Positions 1 to 10,352 of a stretch of 60,000 nucleotides of DNA are shown one piece after another. Under the pieces are notes generated by a model, which saw nothing but the letters and a program-made list of their open reading frames with translations, was not told the DNA's origin and ran no database searches. The DNA is taken from positions 64,001-124,000 of the forward strand of contig MNCI01010775.1 of NCBI GenBank assembly GCA_015680685.1, read 5' to 3'. The stretch's first letter is position 1. Each line of letters starts with the position of its first letter. The position numbers and the translations under genes are program-made. This DNA comes from Gnetum montanum. Taxonomy: Eukaryota > Streptophyta > Gnetopsida > Gnetales > Gnetaceae.

Positions 1-830
1 AATGGAAAAGCCTACATTTTTGTTGTCGTTGACTATTTCACAAAATGGGTAGAAGGAGCCATTGTTATGGATTGTACATCATCTACCGCTGCACAATTTT
101 TTCAACAAAAAATTGTTAATAGGTTTAGCATGTCTCATGCACTTATTTCTGACAATGGCACACATTTTATAGGTGTTACTTTTTGATAGTTGATGCAACA
201 CTTAGGAGTTGAACACAAACTGACTACACCATACCATCCTTAAGTGAATGGTTAGGTTGAAGTAACCAATAGGGAAATTACGAAAATATTGATGAGAACT
301 ATTAGCAAATATAGGCAAGACTAGAGCACCAAACTGAATGATGCTCTTTAGGCATACCACTTTGCATGAAAAATCCCTATAGGCTACTCTCCCTATGAGT
401 TAGTATATGGAAAACTTCCAATGCTTCCTATTCAAGAAAAACTCCGTACACTATCTACGGCATGTGATCTCAACCTTGAACTCAATATAGCACAAAAACA
501 GCAGTTAATGAACCTTAACCTGCTAGATGAGAACCAATTAGTCACACTATCATCTAATGAATTGCACAAGGCTTTTAATAAACAACATCATGACCTAAAA
601 ATTAGAAAAGTTAAGTACCAACCGAGAGATAAGGTTCTTTATTGGAACCCCATACACATGCCACAATGTACTAAATTTCAAACGCTATGAGAAGGACCTT
701 ATATTATTCATGTAACTTTTCCTTCAGTAGCCATGATGATTTACAAACTTGAGAGCCTAGATAAGAAATTGCTGATCAACATCCAACAAACCAAACCTTT
801 CCATGAGCCTAAAACATCCAGTATCCATAT
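1..830 (+). pseudogene. Integrase end of Athila-like pol (element A1), decayed
   Basis: This is the 3' end of a Ty3/gypsy polyprotein. Translation gives the integrase core: a DYFTKWVEG block near 25, LISDNGTHF around the second catalytic Asp near 150, then TPYHP and the NREITKIL helix. The C-terminal part follows, with YSPYELVYGKLP near 380-420 and PRDKVLYW near 625. Stop codons interrupt it near 185, 240, 256, 322, 350, 369 and 688, so no integrase could be made. The only sizeable open stretch is 421-690. Upstream pol lies outside the window. Reading frame order and wording match elements E and F, which lie on the other strand, so all three belong to one family. The assignment to the Athila/Tat (OTA) branch rests on the tRNA-Asp-type primer sites of its relatives and on RT wording in F, not on this fragment alone. 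Confidence 0.88.
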
Positions 831-2802
831 TACCTTTGTTGGTCGACAACCCTACTCGCTATTTCGAATATCCTCCTTCTAACTCAATCATGGGGGAGAT
901 GGCCACCAATGCTAACCATTCTAAGTCCTCAGCTCTTTTTATTTTTTTTTTTTTACACATTTTTGTTCTACACATCTTTTCAATTTTACTTATTTTTATT
1001 TTACACCATCATTTACATTCTTACTATTTCTTTATTTGATCTACTTTCATTCATCATATAATAAGTGCTCATGATGGTGGGTTGGACTATAATAATGTTC
1101 ATTGCTAATATTTGGTTTTTACCTTTGATTTTCAATGTTGATACTAAGATATGGTTCTTTTGATAAAATAGGCAATGAGTCCACATCGTCCATTCATCCA
1201 TTCAACGTTGTGATCTTCCTTGTCTTTGGAATTGTACTGTCTCTTTTTCTAAATAAACTTACTAATAAATTTGTGACTTGGTATTCTTCAAACCAACAAA
1301 GGATTCAATGATTGAAAAGGATGTGACTTCAAGGGGATTTGATGCATTTGTGCTGGCTATTCTCTTGGGTACTTGGATGCTTCTCATGGATTTTTTGCCA
1401 TTCCGCTATTGACCAAATATTAGGAAGTTGAATAAATCTAAATAAGCATTTGCATGATGTGGTTCTCACATAAGAAAAAACTAGTCGGAATTCAAAGCAT
1501 ACCCCTTAGACATAATAAAGAAACATGAGCTACAAACATTGGTTAGGGCACTGGAAAGACATGTTACCCATGCCTGAAGGTTCCCTCTACCTAAAGCCCT
1601 TTTTCACTTCCTGCTTTCCTATCTTTCTCTCCTTGGAATGGTGGTGACTCGATGGATGCATTCTTGTTGCTTCATGAATATGGGTTGGTCAAATGTATTA
1701 ATGCAAGGTCACTAGATGTGGTTGGTGAGTCCGGACTTGCGATGAATTTTATTTAGTCACCTTAACCATAGAATACACAAGGGACTTTATACAATCTTAC
1801 TCTTGGGATTCCATTCCATTTCCTCCTCTCCTTCCATATTTCTTCCCATATTCCACCTCATTGTCAATTTTATGATTACTCTACATCTTATTTTATGCAT
1901 TGTTAGTCTTCAGTAAATTATTTTAAGTAAGTTCTTAACCTTTATTTTCATATGTCATTCCAAGAGCCTACAGACTCTTTGGTTTATGGGTCTGTTAGGG
2001 CATAAAAGGCATGAGCCTTCTTTGGGGAGGATCCACTGGCATTCCTTTTTGATGCAATTGTTAAGTTCTTTCCCTTAAATATTCTTTTCAATTAACCATT
2101 TCTTGTTTCATCTCCATCCATGACATCCATTTTATTAGCTTCACCATTGTTATTTCCCTCATATTCATTGTTGCTTTAGTTTTTTTATCCTATCGCTATT
2201 AGAGGTTTGCTCTTAGTCATGGGAGCCCTGTCACAAATTTTTCCATTCAATTACCTATCTCCCCCCTACACCTTGGGTAGTTATCAGTTAAAAACCTCTA
2301 ACCCAGTATCTGCCATACCTACAACCTAGCCAATGTGCTTATATTAAGGCAAGGTATCAATTACATTGTGGCTTATCTATCCTTGATAATTCGTGACTAT
2401 GTTATGTGTGTAGATGGTGATTACATGAACAATGGATTGGGATAGGAGGAATAACTTGGGATGGACTAGAGCTAGAACATTTACGCAAGGAACAAGTTTG
2501 GTCATGTGGCTATGGATGAACAACGGAATGCACATTTTGACATCGACAGTAATGTGCCTCATTTTCTTTTCTCTTTTTCTTTCTCTTCAAGATGTTGAAT
2601 GAGGGTTTGGATGTCATCCATGTACAGTGTTCACCATAAAGGGTGTGAACACCAATGTTCTAATATGTTTTTCGATCTATTCACTAGGCACTTTGAGTCT
2701 ATTATTCCCTGTTGTTATCAGTTCTCATTCAGTAAATAATCCCATACTTTCCAATATTTTGTAAGGAAGTGAAGGATGATTCTTCATTTAGTCATGGGGG
2801 TA
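831..2802 (+). mobile_element. Non-coding 3' module of element A1
   Basis: About 1.97 kb between the end of pol and the LTR. No frame stays open beyond short runs and I see no envelope-like ORF. It begins with a purine-rich TCATGGGGGAGA motif near 887 and ends with the LTR-proximal purine tract TCATGGGGGTA at 2792-2802. Two blocks recur in the same order in elements C, D, E and F: one near 1518-1600 (around ACATGTTACCCATGC) and one near 1965-2050 (around GGGGAGGATCCACT). Conservation of order without an ORF suggests a cis function or a very old lost ORF. Confidence 0.7.
2790..2802 (+). promoter_or_regulatory. Polypurine tract of A1
   Basis: TCATGGGGGTA sits directly before the TGAT start of the LTR. 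This is the expected position of the primer for plus-strand DNA synthesis. The same motif precedes the LTRs at 24146 (+), 31130 (-), 39275 (-) and 48384 (-). Confidence 0.8.
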
Positions 2803-2913
2803 TGATAAGCCGTGATATCAGGGCCACGATATCGCATCCACAATATCACGTACGCAATATCGAAGCCTTCCAAGTGATATTGGACATCCAATATTGGGGC
2901 CTATCTTGTCGCC

Positions 2914-2920
2914 TATAAAT
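2914..2920 (+). promoter_or_regulatory. TATA box in the A1 LTR
   Basis: TATAAAT lies 110 bases inside the LTR, just after the palindrome array, as expected at the U3/R border. Equivalent boxes are near 16679, 18895 and 24266 (+), and near 39185-39193 and 48294-48303 (-). Confidence 0.65.
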
Positions 2921-3342
2921 AAGAGGCATGTGCACTTGGTTTGGCAATAGTTATTTCATTAATCTTAGTCCCTTACATGAACTCTTACCTTTTTCCCTTT
3001 TTAGAGTTACAATTATTTCTGAGTGTCATAAAGTGAATGGATCTTTATTCAAGCATTGTGTACCTAAGCATACCTTGTGGCTAGGAATAAAAAAAACTTT
3101 TTCATAAACCTTGCAGTATTCAGAATTGCCTATTTAATGTTATTTATAGTTATTTAATGCTTCCCTTAGTTAATTAATGTTCTCTCTCTCTCTCACCTCG
3201 TTAACTCTCCCAAGTAAGCACACTCAATACGACCACTTCGAGCATGCATGGAACACTTGATAACCCAGTAATGATTAGTGTTTGGTAATCCCATTAGTGT
3301 TGCACTAGTTTAGGATGTGTACGGAAAATGGGAACAAATGCT

Positions 3343-3347
3343 AGTGT
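3343..3347. repeat. Target site duplication of B1 (left copy)
   Basis: AGTGT directly precedes the LTR and recurs at 10057-10061 after the other LTR. Joining across it restores the LTR text seen in the other copies (a GTGTTAGG-like run, as near 24684). Confidence 0.9.
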
Positions 3348-4865
3348 TGTTGATGCGTAAATTTTGGACATGCCGCCAACACCTGTGAAAACTTGTTTTA
3401 GGAGACTATCGCCTAGGGTGCCTCCCATGTGGGTACGGAAACCCAGGAATAGTCTCAGCTGGAAAGGACAATATGACGAAACAATAATAACAATATTTTA
3501 AACAAAATAAAATAAAAGCTTAGATTTGATTTAATATTTTGAGACTTCAATTTAATTTAATATTTTGGGAACTTAAAATAGTTTGTGCAATTTATAAAAT
3601 AATAAATAATTGTCGTCCTGGGCGTAGCAACAGGGCGAGGATCTGCGTGTTGTAGCCATGGGAAGAAGACTGTGAGCTTCCACCACCACAGGAAATGCAA
3701 GCGCGTGTGCTGCTGCTGCTACGGACGTGGGAGAAAACAGCCCAAGCGCAGCCACTGTTGTGGCCACTTCTGTGACTGCGAAAAGGCAGAGGACGTGCAG
3801 ATCTGAGAGCGCGTGAAACTGTTCATGCAGGCAGGAGCGGAATGGTCAGATCCGAGGCAGAAGACTGGCGGATCTGTCGTTGTTGTTGTGGCTATGACCG
3901 CGGCTGCAGGAAAAGAAACAAAGGGCATGCAGGTCCCACCACGTGTGGAGCAAACTGTGCAGGCGCAGGCTGCTGCGAAGGTAAACAGGCTACCTGGGTG
4001 AAAGAACAATGGCTGCGGGGGAGGACGGAGAGACGTCGCGGTTTCTTGCGCGCGAGGGAGAAGAAGGTGAGGAAACCAGCGGTGGCCAAACGGGTGGTGA
4101 CGCGGGTGTCAGCGGCAGCCAGAAGAAACTGTTAGTAATTGCGCAAGGTTTGAATGCCGCAGGTCTGGGGATCTGTCAGTAGTGCTGCGTCTATGGCTGA
4201 GAAATCAACCCGAGTGCAGCCGCGGAAAGAAGCATTGGCAGGGTTGGCGTTGCTGCGGGCGCGGGGGAAGATAGAGAGATGTCGCAATTGCAGATGCAGG
4301 TGGAGGTGGTGGAAAAACTAGCAGCGGATGAACAGATGGCACTGTAGGAGGGCCGGATCTGCGTGGACAGAACAGATGGAGCGGGCGATGCAGGCAAACG
4401 GATGGTGACGAGGGCGGCGGACCAACAGACGCGGGAGCCAGCACACAGATGTGGCAGGCACGATACAGCAACGGCAGGCATAGCAGCAGGCACAGTGGTA
4501 GCAGAAAACAGCGTCGGCAGGGGGAACAACAGGGGCGGCAGCAGAGGCTGCGTGCAGTAGTGCGGCGGACAGAACAGAAGGCACAGCAGGCGGCGGCGGA
4601 TCTGCCTGCGAGAGAAGCCCGCTGTAAATCCCCTCCTGTTCCAACATGCTCCCCCTCCTCTTATAGTGGCGGAGGAAGAAGAGAAGGAGAAACCTAACCC
4701 TAATTACCGCCACCCTTACCACATCAACCGCAAAAATAAAACAAACACACACAAAACCTTAAGTTTATATTTTATTTTAATTTTGAAATTTATATTTTAT
4801 TTTTTAATATTTAAATTGGTTCAACAAGGCCCCATGCCTAGCATGGGTGAAAGTTGGCCTCAACA
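3348..4865 (-). mobile_element. 3' LTR of B1 (1518 bp)
   Basis: It matches 8517-10056 almost throughout. The middle (about 3600-4700) is strikingly GC- and CpG-rich for this AT-rich window and contains many GGCAGC-type short repeats. On the minus strand a TATA-like CTATAAGAGG near 4665 is followed by a G-rich run. Several open frames here on both strands are compositional by-products of the GC-rich stretch, not genes. Confidence 0.9.
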
Positions 4866-4881
4866 CTTAGCCCCCAAACTA
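4866..4881 (-). promoter_or_regulatory. Polypurine tract of B1
   Basis: On the minus strand AGTTTGGGGGCTAAG directly precedes the TGTTGA start of the 3' LTR. This position and composition are those of a retrotransposon plus-strand primer. Confidence 0.8.
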
Positions 4882-6173
4882 TAGATTGCATGCAAGTGCA
4901 AGGACTGAAAATTTTAAATGAAAATGCAAATGGTGGGGAAAACAAAACAGCATAAAACAAGAAATGCAAACTTGAAAATAACTATAATGTTCTAAACATG
5001 ATCAAAGTAACCAAATAATCAAAAGAGACACCGACATAGGCCATCCAAACAACCATTAAAATCTAATTTATTGGTATTTTGACTAAGATCTATAGATATA
5101 TATGTGTAATTATATATATATGTATATATATATATATATATATATAATTAAGCTCTCATTTTCAATATTCGCCCAAGGTAATAGTAAAAGTATGCAGACT
5201 ATTTTGAGCAAGTGACTTATACAAAACTTAATGAGGAGGATGAGCTAAAACTCATGTTAGATCGTAGTAAGCCACAACTTTCAGATTTTTCCTTGGTTTT
5301 TTTTTTTTCTTTTTCACTTTTTTCTTTTTTTCTCTTTTTTCACTCTTTGAAAAACTTAAATTTAAAAGGGGCAACTGAGGTTAGGGTGAGGATTGCTACC
5401 GGACCCCATCACACCCAAGAACTTATTACACTGCCAATGAACACGGTCCTCATTTTTGTTTTGTTTTCTTTTTAAGGAAACTTTGCTCATGGTGTACTTC
5501 ATTCTTAAGGTAGGAATTCCAACACAAGTCTGGCTGATTAGCTACACTGCCAAAGAACATGGTCCTTTTGGAAACTTTGCCCATGGTGCAGTTCAACCCT
5601 CGTGTATGTGCCTTTGATTGGTGGCATCATAGTAGGTCTCCTGGGTGGCTAAGGGTTCTCAAGTAGAAATGAACACACTTCACCCTGTTGTTCATAGGAT
5701 AGCCATGGATCATCATACCTGAGGGCTTCAGCTTATGAGAGGAAAGGATAGAATTTTCCAAGGTCACCTAGTAATTATGACTAACCACTCTCCAACATCG
5801 CATATCCTACACTCACATGATCATGATGATAGCATGATAAGTTTGTATAAATCAAATGCTCCATAATCAAACTTAACAAATAAACTGAAACCTTGGAATC
5901 AATCGAAAAGAGTTACAGTATAAAATATAGAGTGGATTTTAAAGCATTATATCATAGTAATAGTAAATTATATCATACCTACATTAATTTTCAATGGTGT
6001 TAAGATGGCCCAATATCGAGTAACTCAAATGACCAATGATTATTAAAATCATATGAAGAACACAATAATCAAAACAATTGCGAAGAAAGAAATGATGGAA
6101 ATGCAAGCAAAATATGAAAATGCAATAATATACATATGAAATGCAATGAAAAAGGAGAAGAGAACATGCAACT
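4882..6173 (-). mobile_element. Non-coding 3' part of B1
   Basis: No coding signal was seen. It contains a (TA)n tract at about 5090-5148, T-rich runs at 5290-5345, and a short imperfect repeat with the wording CACTGCCAA-GAACA near 5430 and 5550. Confidence 0.6.
5090..5148. repeat. (TA)n microsatellite
   Basis: A nearly pure alternating TA run broken by a few G and A bases, inside the non-coding part of B1. Confidence 0.85.
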
Positions 6174-6480
6174 AAGAATCTACCAGATGCCCACGTGGGG
6201 TACCTGAGTAGAAATGTTTCAAATGAAATGCATTAAAATTCCTATTCAACCTATATCCTTGCAAATCAGCAATCTTAAACACATTTGGGGCAGTGATGTC
6301 TACAATTTGGAATGGACCTGATCACATAGGTGAAAACTTAGTTTGAGGGCCGGTCTGACCAGACATTCTATCTCTCTTAAGGACTAGATCGCCTACTTGA
6401 AAATTTTTGGCAGCATATTTTCTATCGAACCATCTCTTGATAATTTGTTGATGACTAAGATTATGAAGATCAAGACCTAC
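6174..6480 (-). pseudogene. Integrase C-terminal tail in B1
   Basis: The last ~45 residues of the open frame ending at 6322, plus about 50 codons beyond it, match the C-terminal part of OTA-type integrases. The blocks are RWFDRKYAAKNFQVGDLVLK and GQTGPQTKFSPM, then after a TGA at 6322 SGPFQIVD, LNRNFNAFHLKHFYSGT and a final stop near 6174. The stop occupies the position of a conserved Trp codon and looks like a single G-to-A change. No catalytic core precedes it: gag-type sequence runs straight into the tail around 6450-6480, which marks the internal deletion of protease, RT, RNase H and most of integrase. Confidence 0.75.
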
Positions 6481-8141
6481 TTTTACCTTGCTTGATCGTT
6501 TTTTATAAAGTTTTTCCTTAATATAAGTTTTAATGACAGGTCTAGGTCTTGGTGGGTCATCGGATATAGCTTTTCCAGGAGAATGTTTCATGGATGTATT
6601 GTTAAAATTTAGCACACCTTCAAATGTTTTAAGATGTAAGGTCTTATTTATATCTTTGTCTTCCCCTAAAGGTGGTGGATCACATAGACAAAATCCATCG
6701 TGTTGTTGATAAGGTAAGGTGTCTCCATAGTTTTGACCAGGAACTCTTTTGTTTGGAGGTGTATAGAAATTGTTCCTAGTTTGTCGTTGTGTAGCATTCA
6801 TAATGTCACCGATTTTACGGTAGCAAGTGTTGTGTGGGTTAGGGACGCCTACCATGACTTGTTCTAATGAGGAAACCTCTTCATTTTCTATCTCATGAGG
6901 TACATTAAGAACCATGATAGGGGCTTTTCCATTTTGTTGCCCTTGGGTATTGTCACCATACAATGCCATGAATTGAGGACAAGTCTTTTCAGAATGTTGC
7001 CTCGTATTGTGAAGACGACAATAATCATCATTGGTTGATGCACTTGGTTGTCCTGGTTGTATAGGGCTTTTACTATTGTTTCTCTTTAACTCAACCACTT
7101 CATTGGATAGTTTTTGTATTGAAGTAAGTATTTGGGTCATCTGATTTTGACTTTGGGTTGGTGGTTCAACAGATTTTGATGTCCCATTTGGGTTTATGAT
7201 GGATTGAATCAAGGCTTTTGATTCGTCATCGTTCAAACCAGTGTTGGATGGTAAGAATGAAGTGGACATGGGGCCTTGTGAGTAATTACTTAAAGGTGGA
7301 GTTGATTGAAAAGGAGAAACAACTTCAGGCATAACATTTGATGTTTGAAAACTTGGTAGGAGTGGGTTTGATTGCATTGGGTTGCTGACACTCATCATCC
7401 CAAATTGGGTTTGGATGCTGTTCATAAGGGTTATTTGCTCTAATTCCACAACCTTTGACATTGCACTTTGTATTTCCATTATGTTGGGATCAGATTTGAT
7501 AGCATAAGCAAAGAATGGATCGATGGTAGAGAGATAGAAGTTGAGAATACCATCTGGTTGTGGTCGCATCTCATTTGGCACATAGGCAAGTTGATGAAGG
7601 AATCTAAGATTGTAATCCCTAACGTTTTCCCCGGGTAGCTTCTTAGGCTGGTAAAATTGCTTGATGCGATAGCAGGGCTTGTAAATTTGTCAAATTGATT
7701 CAAAAACTTGTTTTTGAATTCTTGCCATGTGTTGATAGAGGCATCGGGAAGCATTAAGAACCATTGGGTTGCTTTGGTCCTAAACGTTGTTACAAACGCT
7801 CTGCATGCCACATCATTATGTATAATGTTGTGGATCCCTAATAAAGTTTCAAAACATTGTATGTGTTGACGTGCATCATTCGTAGGGGTTGAAGGATCGA
7901 AGAATAAGTTTATGTTTTGAAGGGACTTTGGTATGTCATGGTAGTTGTGAAACTTAAAAGGGTTCCTTACTAAGGGAGCCGGGGGTTGATGGGCTGCCAT
8001 CTTAGTTCGAGGTTTTTTAGGAATTGTACTTGGAAAAAGTGAAGCTCGTTGTTTTCTCGAAGTAGATTGACGAGTAACTGGTTGACTAGGGGTAGGAGTA
8101 TGAGTTCTTTGTTGAGATACTCCATAAGAAAGGTCACTCAT
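6322..8141 (-). pseudogene. Gag of B1, one frameshift, joined to integrase tail
   Basis: Gag starts at 8141 (MSDLSYGVSQ) with a basic Ser/Thr/Pro-rich N-terminus. The retrotransposon gag domain follows, with TWQEFKNKFLNQFDKF near 7720. Near 7580 the frame changes: the upstream frame decays into nonsense while a second frame (7581-6322) continues with PFFAYAIKS and EQITLMNSIQ, so one base has been gained or lost. A single knuckle of the form CX2HX4HX4C (YCRLHNTRQHSEKTC) lies near 7000-7045. The nucleocapsid-like C-terminus then passes into the integrase tail. With one correction this would be a ~600-residue gag-tail protein. Element B2 carries a homologous but more decayed gag. Confidence 0.85.
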
Positions 8142-8490
8142 AAAATGAAAAATAACAAGAAATGTAAAAATGCTAATAAACTATGAAAATTAAAGAAAAT
8201 AAAAACATTTGGATACTATATTTTTTTACTTTTTAAAAAAATTTTAAAAGAAAATTGAAATTGTAAAATTTCAGGAAAGTAAAATAATTTAAATCACCTA
8301 AATTAAATTTCAGAAAAACAAATTAAAAAGGATTTATAAATTTGGAAATTTTGAAAATCTGAAATTGAAATAAAGCGGCAAAATTGAAAATAGAGAGGCA
8401 AAAATTAAATAGACAGTAATAAGAAATGACAATTTATATTTTTTTAAAGAAAAAGAAACATAAAAGGAAAGTAAAGAAAAGGTTGAGAAA

Positions 8491-8510
8491 CTACCCTTCT
8501 TCTAGCGCCA
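8491..8510 (-). promoter_or_regulatory. Primer binding site of B1
   Basis: On the minus strand TGGCGCTAGAAGAAGGGTAG follows the 5' LTR after a six-base spacer. B2 has nearly the same site at 13585-13604. It is not the tRNA-Asp-type site of the A family. I did not assign the primer tRNA. Confidence 0.75.
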
Positions 8511-8516
8511 AAAAGG

Positions 8517-10056
8517 AGTTGATGCGTAAATTTTGGACACGCCGCCAACACCTGTGAAAACTCGTTTTAGGAGACTATCGCCTAGGGCGCCTCCCATGTG
8601 GGTACGGAAACCCGGACATAGTCTCAGCTGGAAAGGGCAATATGACGAAACAATAATAACAATATTTTAAACAAAATAAAATAAAAGCTTAGATTTGATT
8701 TAATATTTTGAGACTTCAATTTAATTTAATATTTTGGGAACTTAAAATAGTTTGTGCAATTTATAAAATAATAAATAATTGTCGTCCTGGGCATAGCAAC
8801 AGGGCGAGGATCTGCGTGTTGTAGCTGTGGGAAGAAGACTGTGAGCTTCCGCCGCCACGAGAAATGCAAGCGCATGTGCTGCTGCTGCCGCGGACGTGGG
8901 AGAAATCAGCCCGAGCGCAACCGCTGTTGTGGCCACGTTCGTGACTGCGAAAAGGCAGAGGACGCACAGATCTGAGAGCGCGTGAAACTATTCATGCAGG
9001 CAGGAGCGGAATGGTCAGATCCGAGGCAGAAGACTAGAGGATCTGTCATTGCTGTTGCGGCTATGACCGCGGCTATAGGAAAAGAAACAGAGGGCATGTA
9101 GGTCCCACCACGCGTGGAGCAAACTGTGCAGGCACAGGCTGCTGCGAAGGCGGACGGGCTATGTGGGTGAAAGAATAGTGGCTCCGGGGGAGGACGAAGA
9201 GACGTCGCGGTTTCTCGCGCGCGAGGGAGGAGAAGGTGAGGAAACCAGCGGCGGTGGTGGGGAAACCAGCGGCGGCCAAATGAGTGGCGACGCGGGTGTC
9301 AACGGCAGCCAGAAGAAACTGTTAGTGACTGTGCAAGGTTTGAATGCCGCAGGTCTGGGGATCTGTCAGTAGTGCTGTGTCTATGGCTGAGGAAATCAGT
9401 CCGAGTGCAGCCGCGGGAAGAAGCGTTGGCAGGGTTGGCGTTGCTGCGGGCGCGGGGGAAGACAGAGAGATGTCGCAGTTGCAGATGCAGGCGGAGGTGG
9501 TGGAAAAACCAGCAGCGGACGAACATATGGCACTGCAGGAGGGCCGGATCTGCGCGGACAGAACAGATGGAGCGGGCGACGCAGGCGAACGGATGGTGAC
9601 GAGGGCGGCGGAGCAACAGACGCGGGAGCCAGCACACAGACGCGGCAGGCACGATGCAGCAACGGCAGGCATAGCGGCAGGCACGGCGGCAGCAGAAAAC
9701 AGCGTCGGCAGGGGGAACAGCAGGGACGGCAGCAGAGGCCGCGTGCAGCAGTGCGACGAACAGAACAGAAGGCGCAGCAGGCGGTGGTGGATCTGCCTGC
9801 GAGAGAAGCCCGTTGTAAATCCCCTCCTGTTCCAACGTGCTCCCCCTCCTCTTATAGCGGCGGAGGAAGAGGAGAAGGAGAAACCTAACCCTAATTACTG
9901 CCACCCTTACCACGTCAACCACAAAAATAAAACAAACACACACAAAACCTTAAGTTTATATTTTATTTTAATTTTGAAATTTATATTTTATTTTTTAATA
10001 TTTAAATTGGTTCAACAAGGCCCCATGCCTAGCATGGGTGAAAGTTGGCCTCAACA
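8517..10056 (-). mobile_element. 5' LTR of B1 (1540 bp)
   Basis: It is paired with 3348-4865. On the minus strand it holds a TATA-like GCTATAAGAGG near 9855, expected to drive gag. GC and CpG content are high from about 8770 to 9870. The ~20-bp excess over the other LTR comes from a local duplication near 9240-9270 with the wording GGAAACCAGCGGCGG. Confidence 0.9.
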
Positions 10057-10352
10057 AGTGTTAGGACTACTTAGAGCATAGTCGATTATTTAAATTAAAT
10101 TGGTTACTTAATAAGTTCACTTCTCCCTTTGTAGCACTAGGACATAGAACATAAAAATATATAAAAATCATAAACCTCAAGTTTGCTTAACCATACAATT
10201 GAACTATATGAGTGAGCTTGGGAAGACAACAATTGACTAACCTGTCTAGGTTCTGTAAAGGCACATAAGTACTTATCCTTGGAATTCAACCAAATCATGT
10301 GTTTATGCTCGTATTCGTATGGTTGAGCATAAGGATGCCTCACCACTCATCA

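Larger units (their letters stand above)
3348..10056 (-). mobile_element. Complete non-autonomous Tat-like LTR element B1
   Basis: Both LTRs are present (3348-4865 and 8517-10056). The element ends are TGTTGA and TCAACA, and a 5-bp target duplication AGTGT flanks it (3343-3347 and 10057-10061). Read on the minus strand the order is 5' LTR, primer site (8491-8510), gag from 8141, an integrase C-terminal piece ending near 6174, a long non-coding 3' part, purine tract (4866-4881) and 3' LTR. Protease, RT, RNase H and the integrase core are absent, so transposition must have depended on enzymes from a relative. It lies inside the A1 LTR and is therefore younger than A1. The LTRs differ by many transitions at CpG and by a roughly 20-bp duplication near 9240-9270, so the insertion is not recent. 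Confidence 0.92.
2803..10352 (+). mobile_element. 3' LTR of A1, split by element B1 (2803-3347 plus 10062-10352)
   Basis: Removing B1 and one copy of its target duplication leaves an LTR of about 836 bp, close to the 835 bp of the E LTR. It starts TGATAAG and ends ACTCATCA. The first 100 bases carry clustered GATATC-type palindromes (2815-2880). A TATA box, CTATAAATAAG, lies at 2913-2923. The distal half (10062-10352) contains the conserved run with CGTATTCGTATGG near 10310. The matching 5' LTR lies outside the window, so A1's own target duplication cannot be checked. Confidence 0.82.

Noticed and set aside
803-1201. Short open frames after A1 pol as a possible envelope gene
   Set aside because: Below 80 codons, T-rich and hydrophobic by composition, and not kept in frame in D, E or F.
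3719-4752. Overlapping open frames of 60-144 codons on both strands in the GC-rich LTR part
   Set aside because: They occur on both strands and in several frames at once, repeat in the partner LTR (9073-10081) with shifted frames, and have low-complexity Ala/Pro/Arg or Ser/Cys composition. They follow from GC content, not coding.
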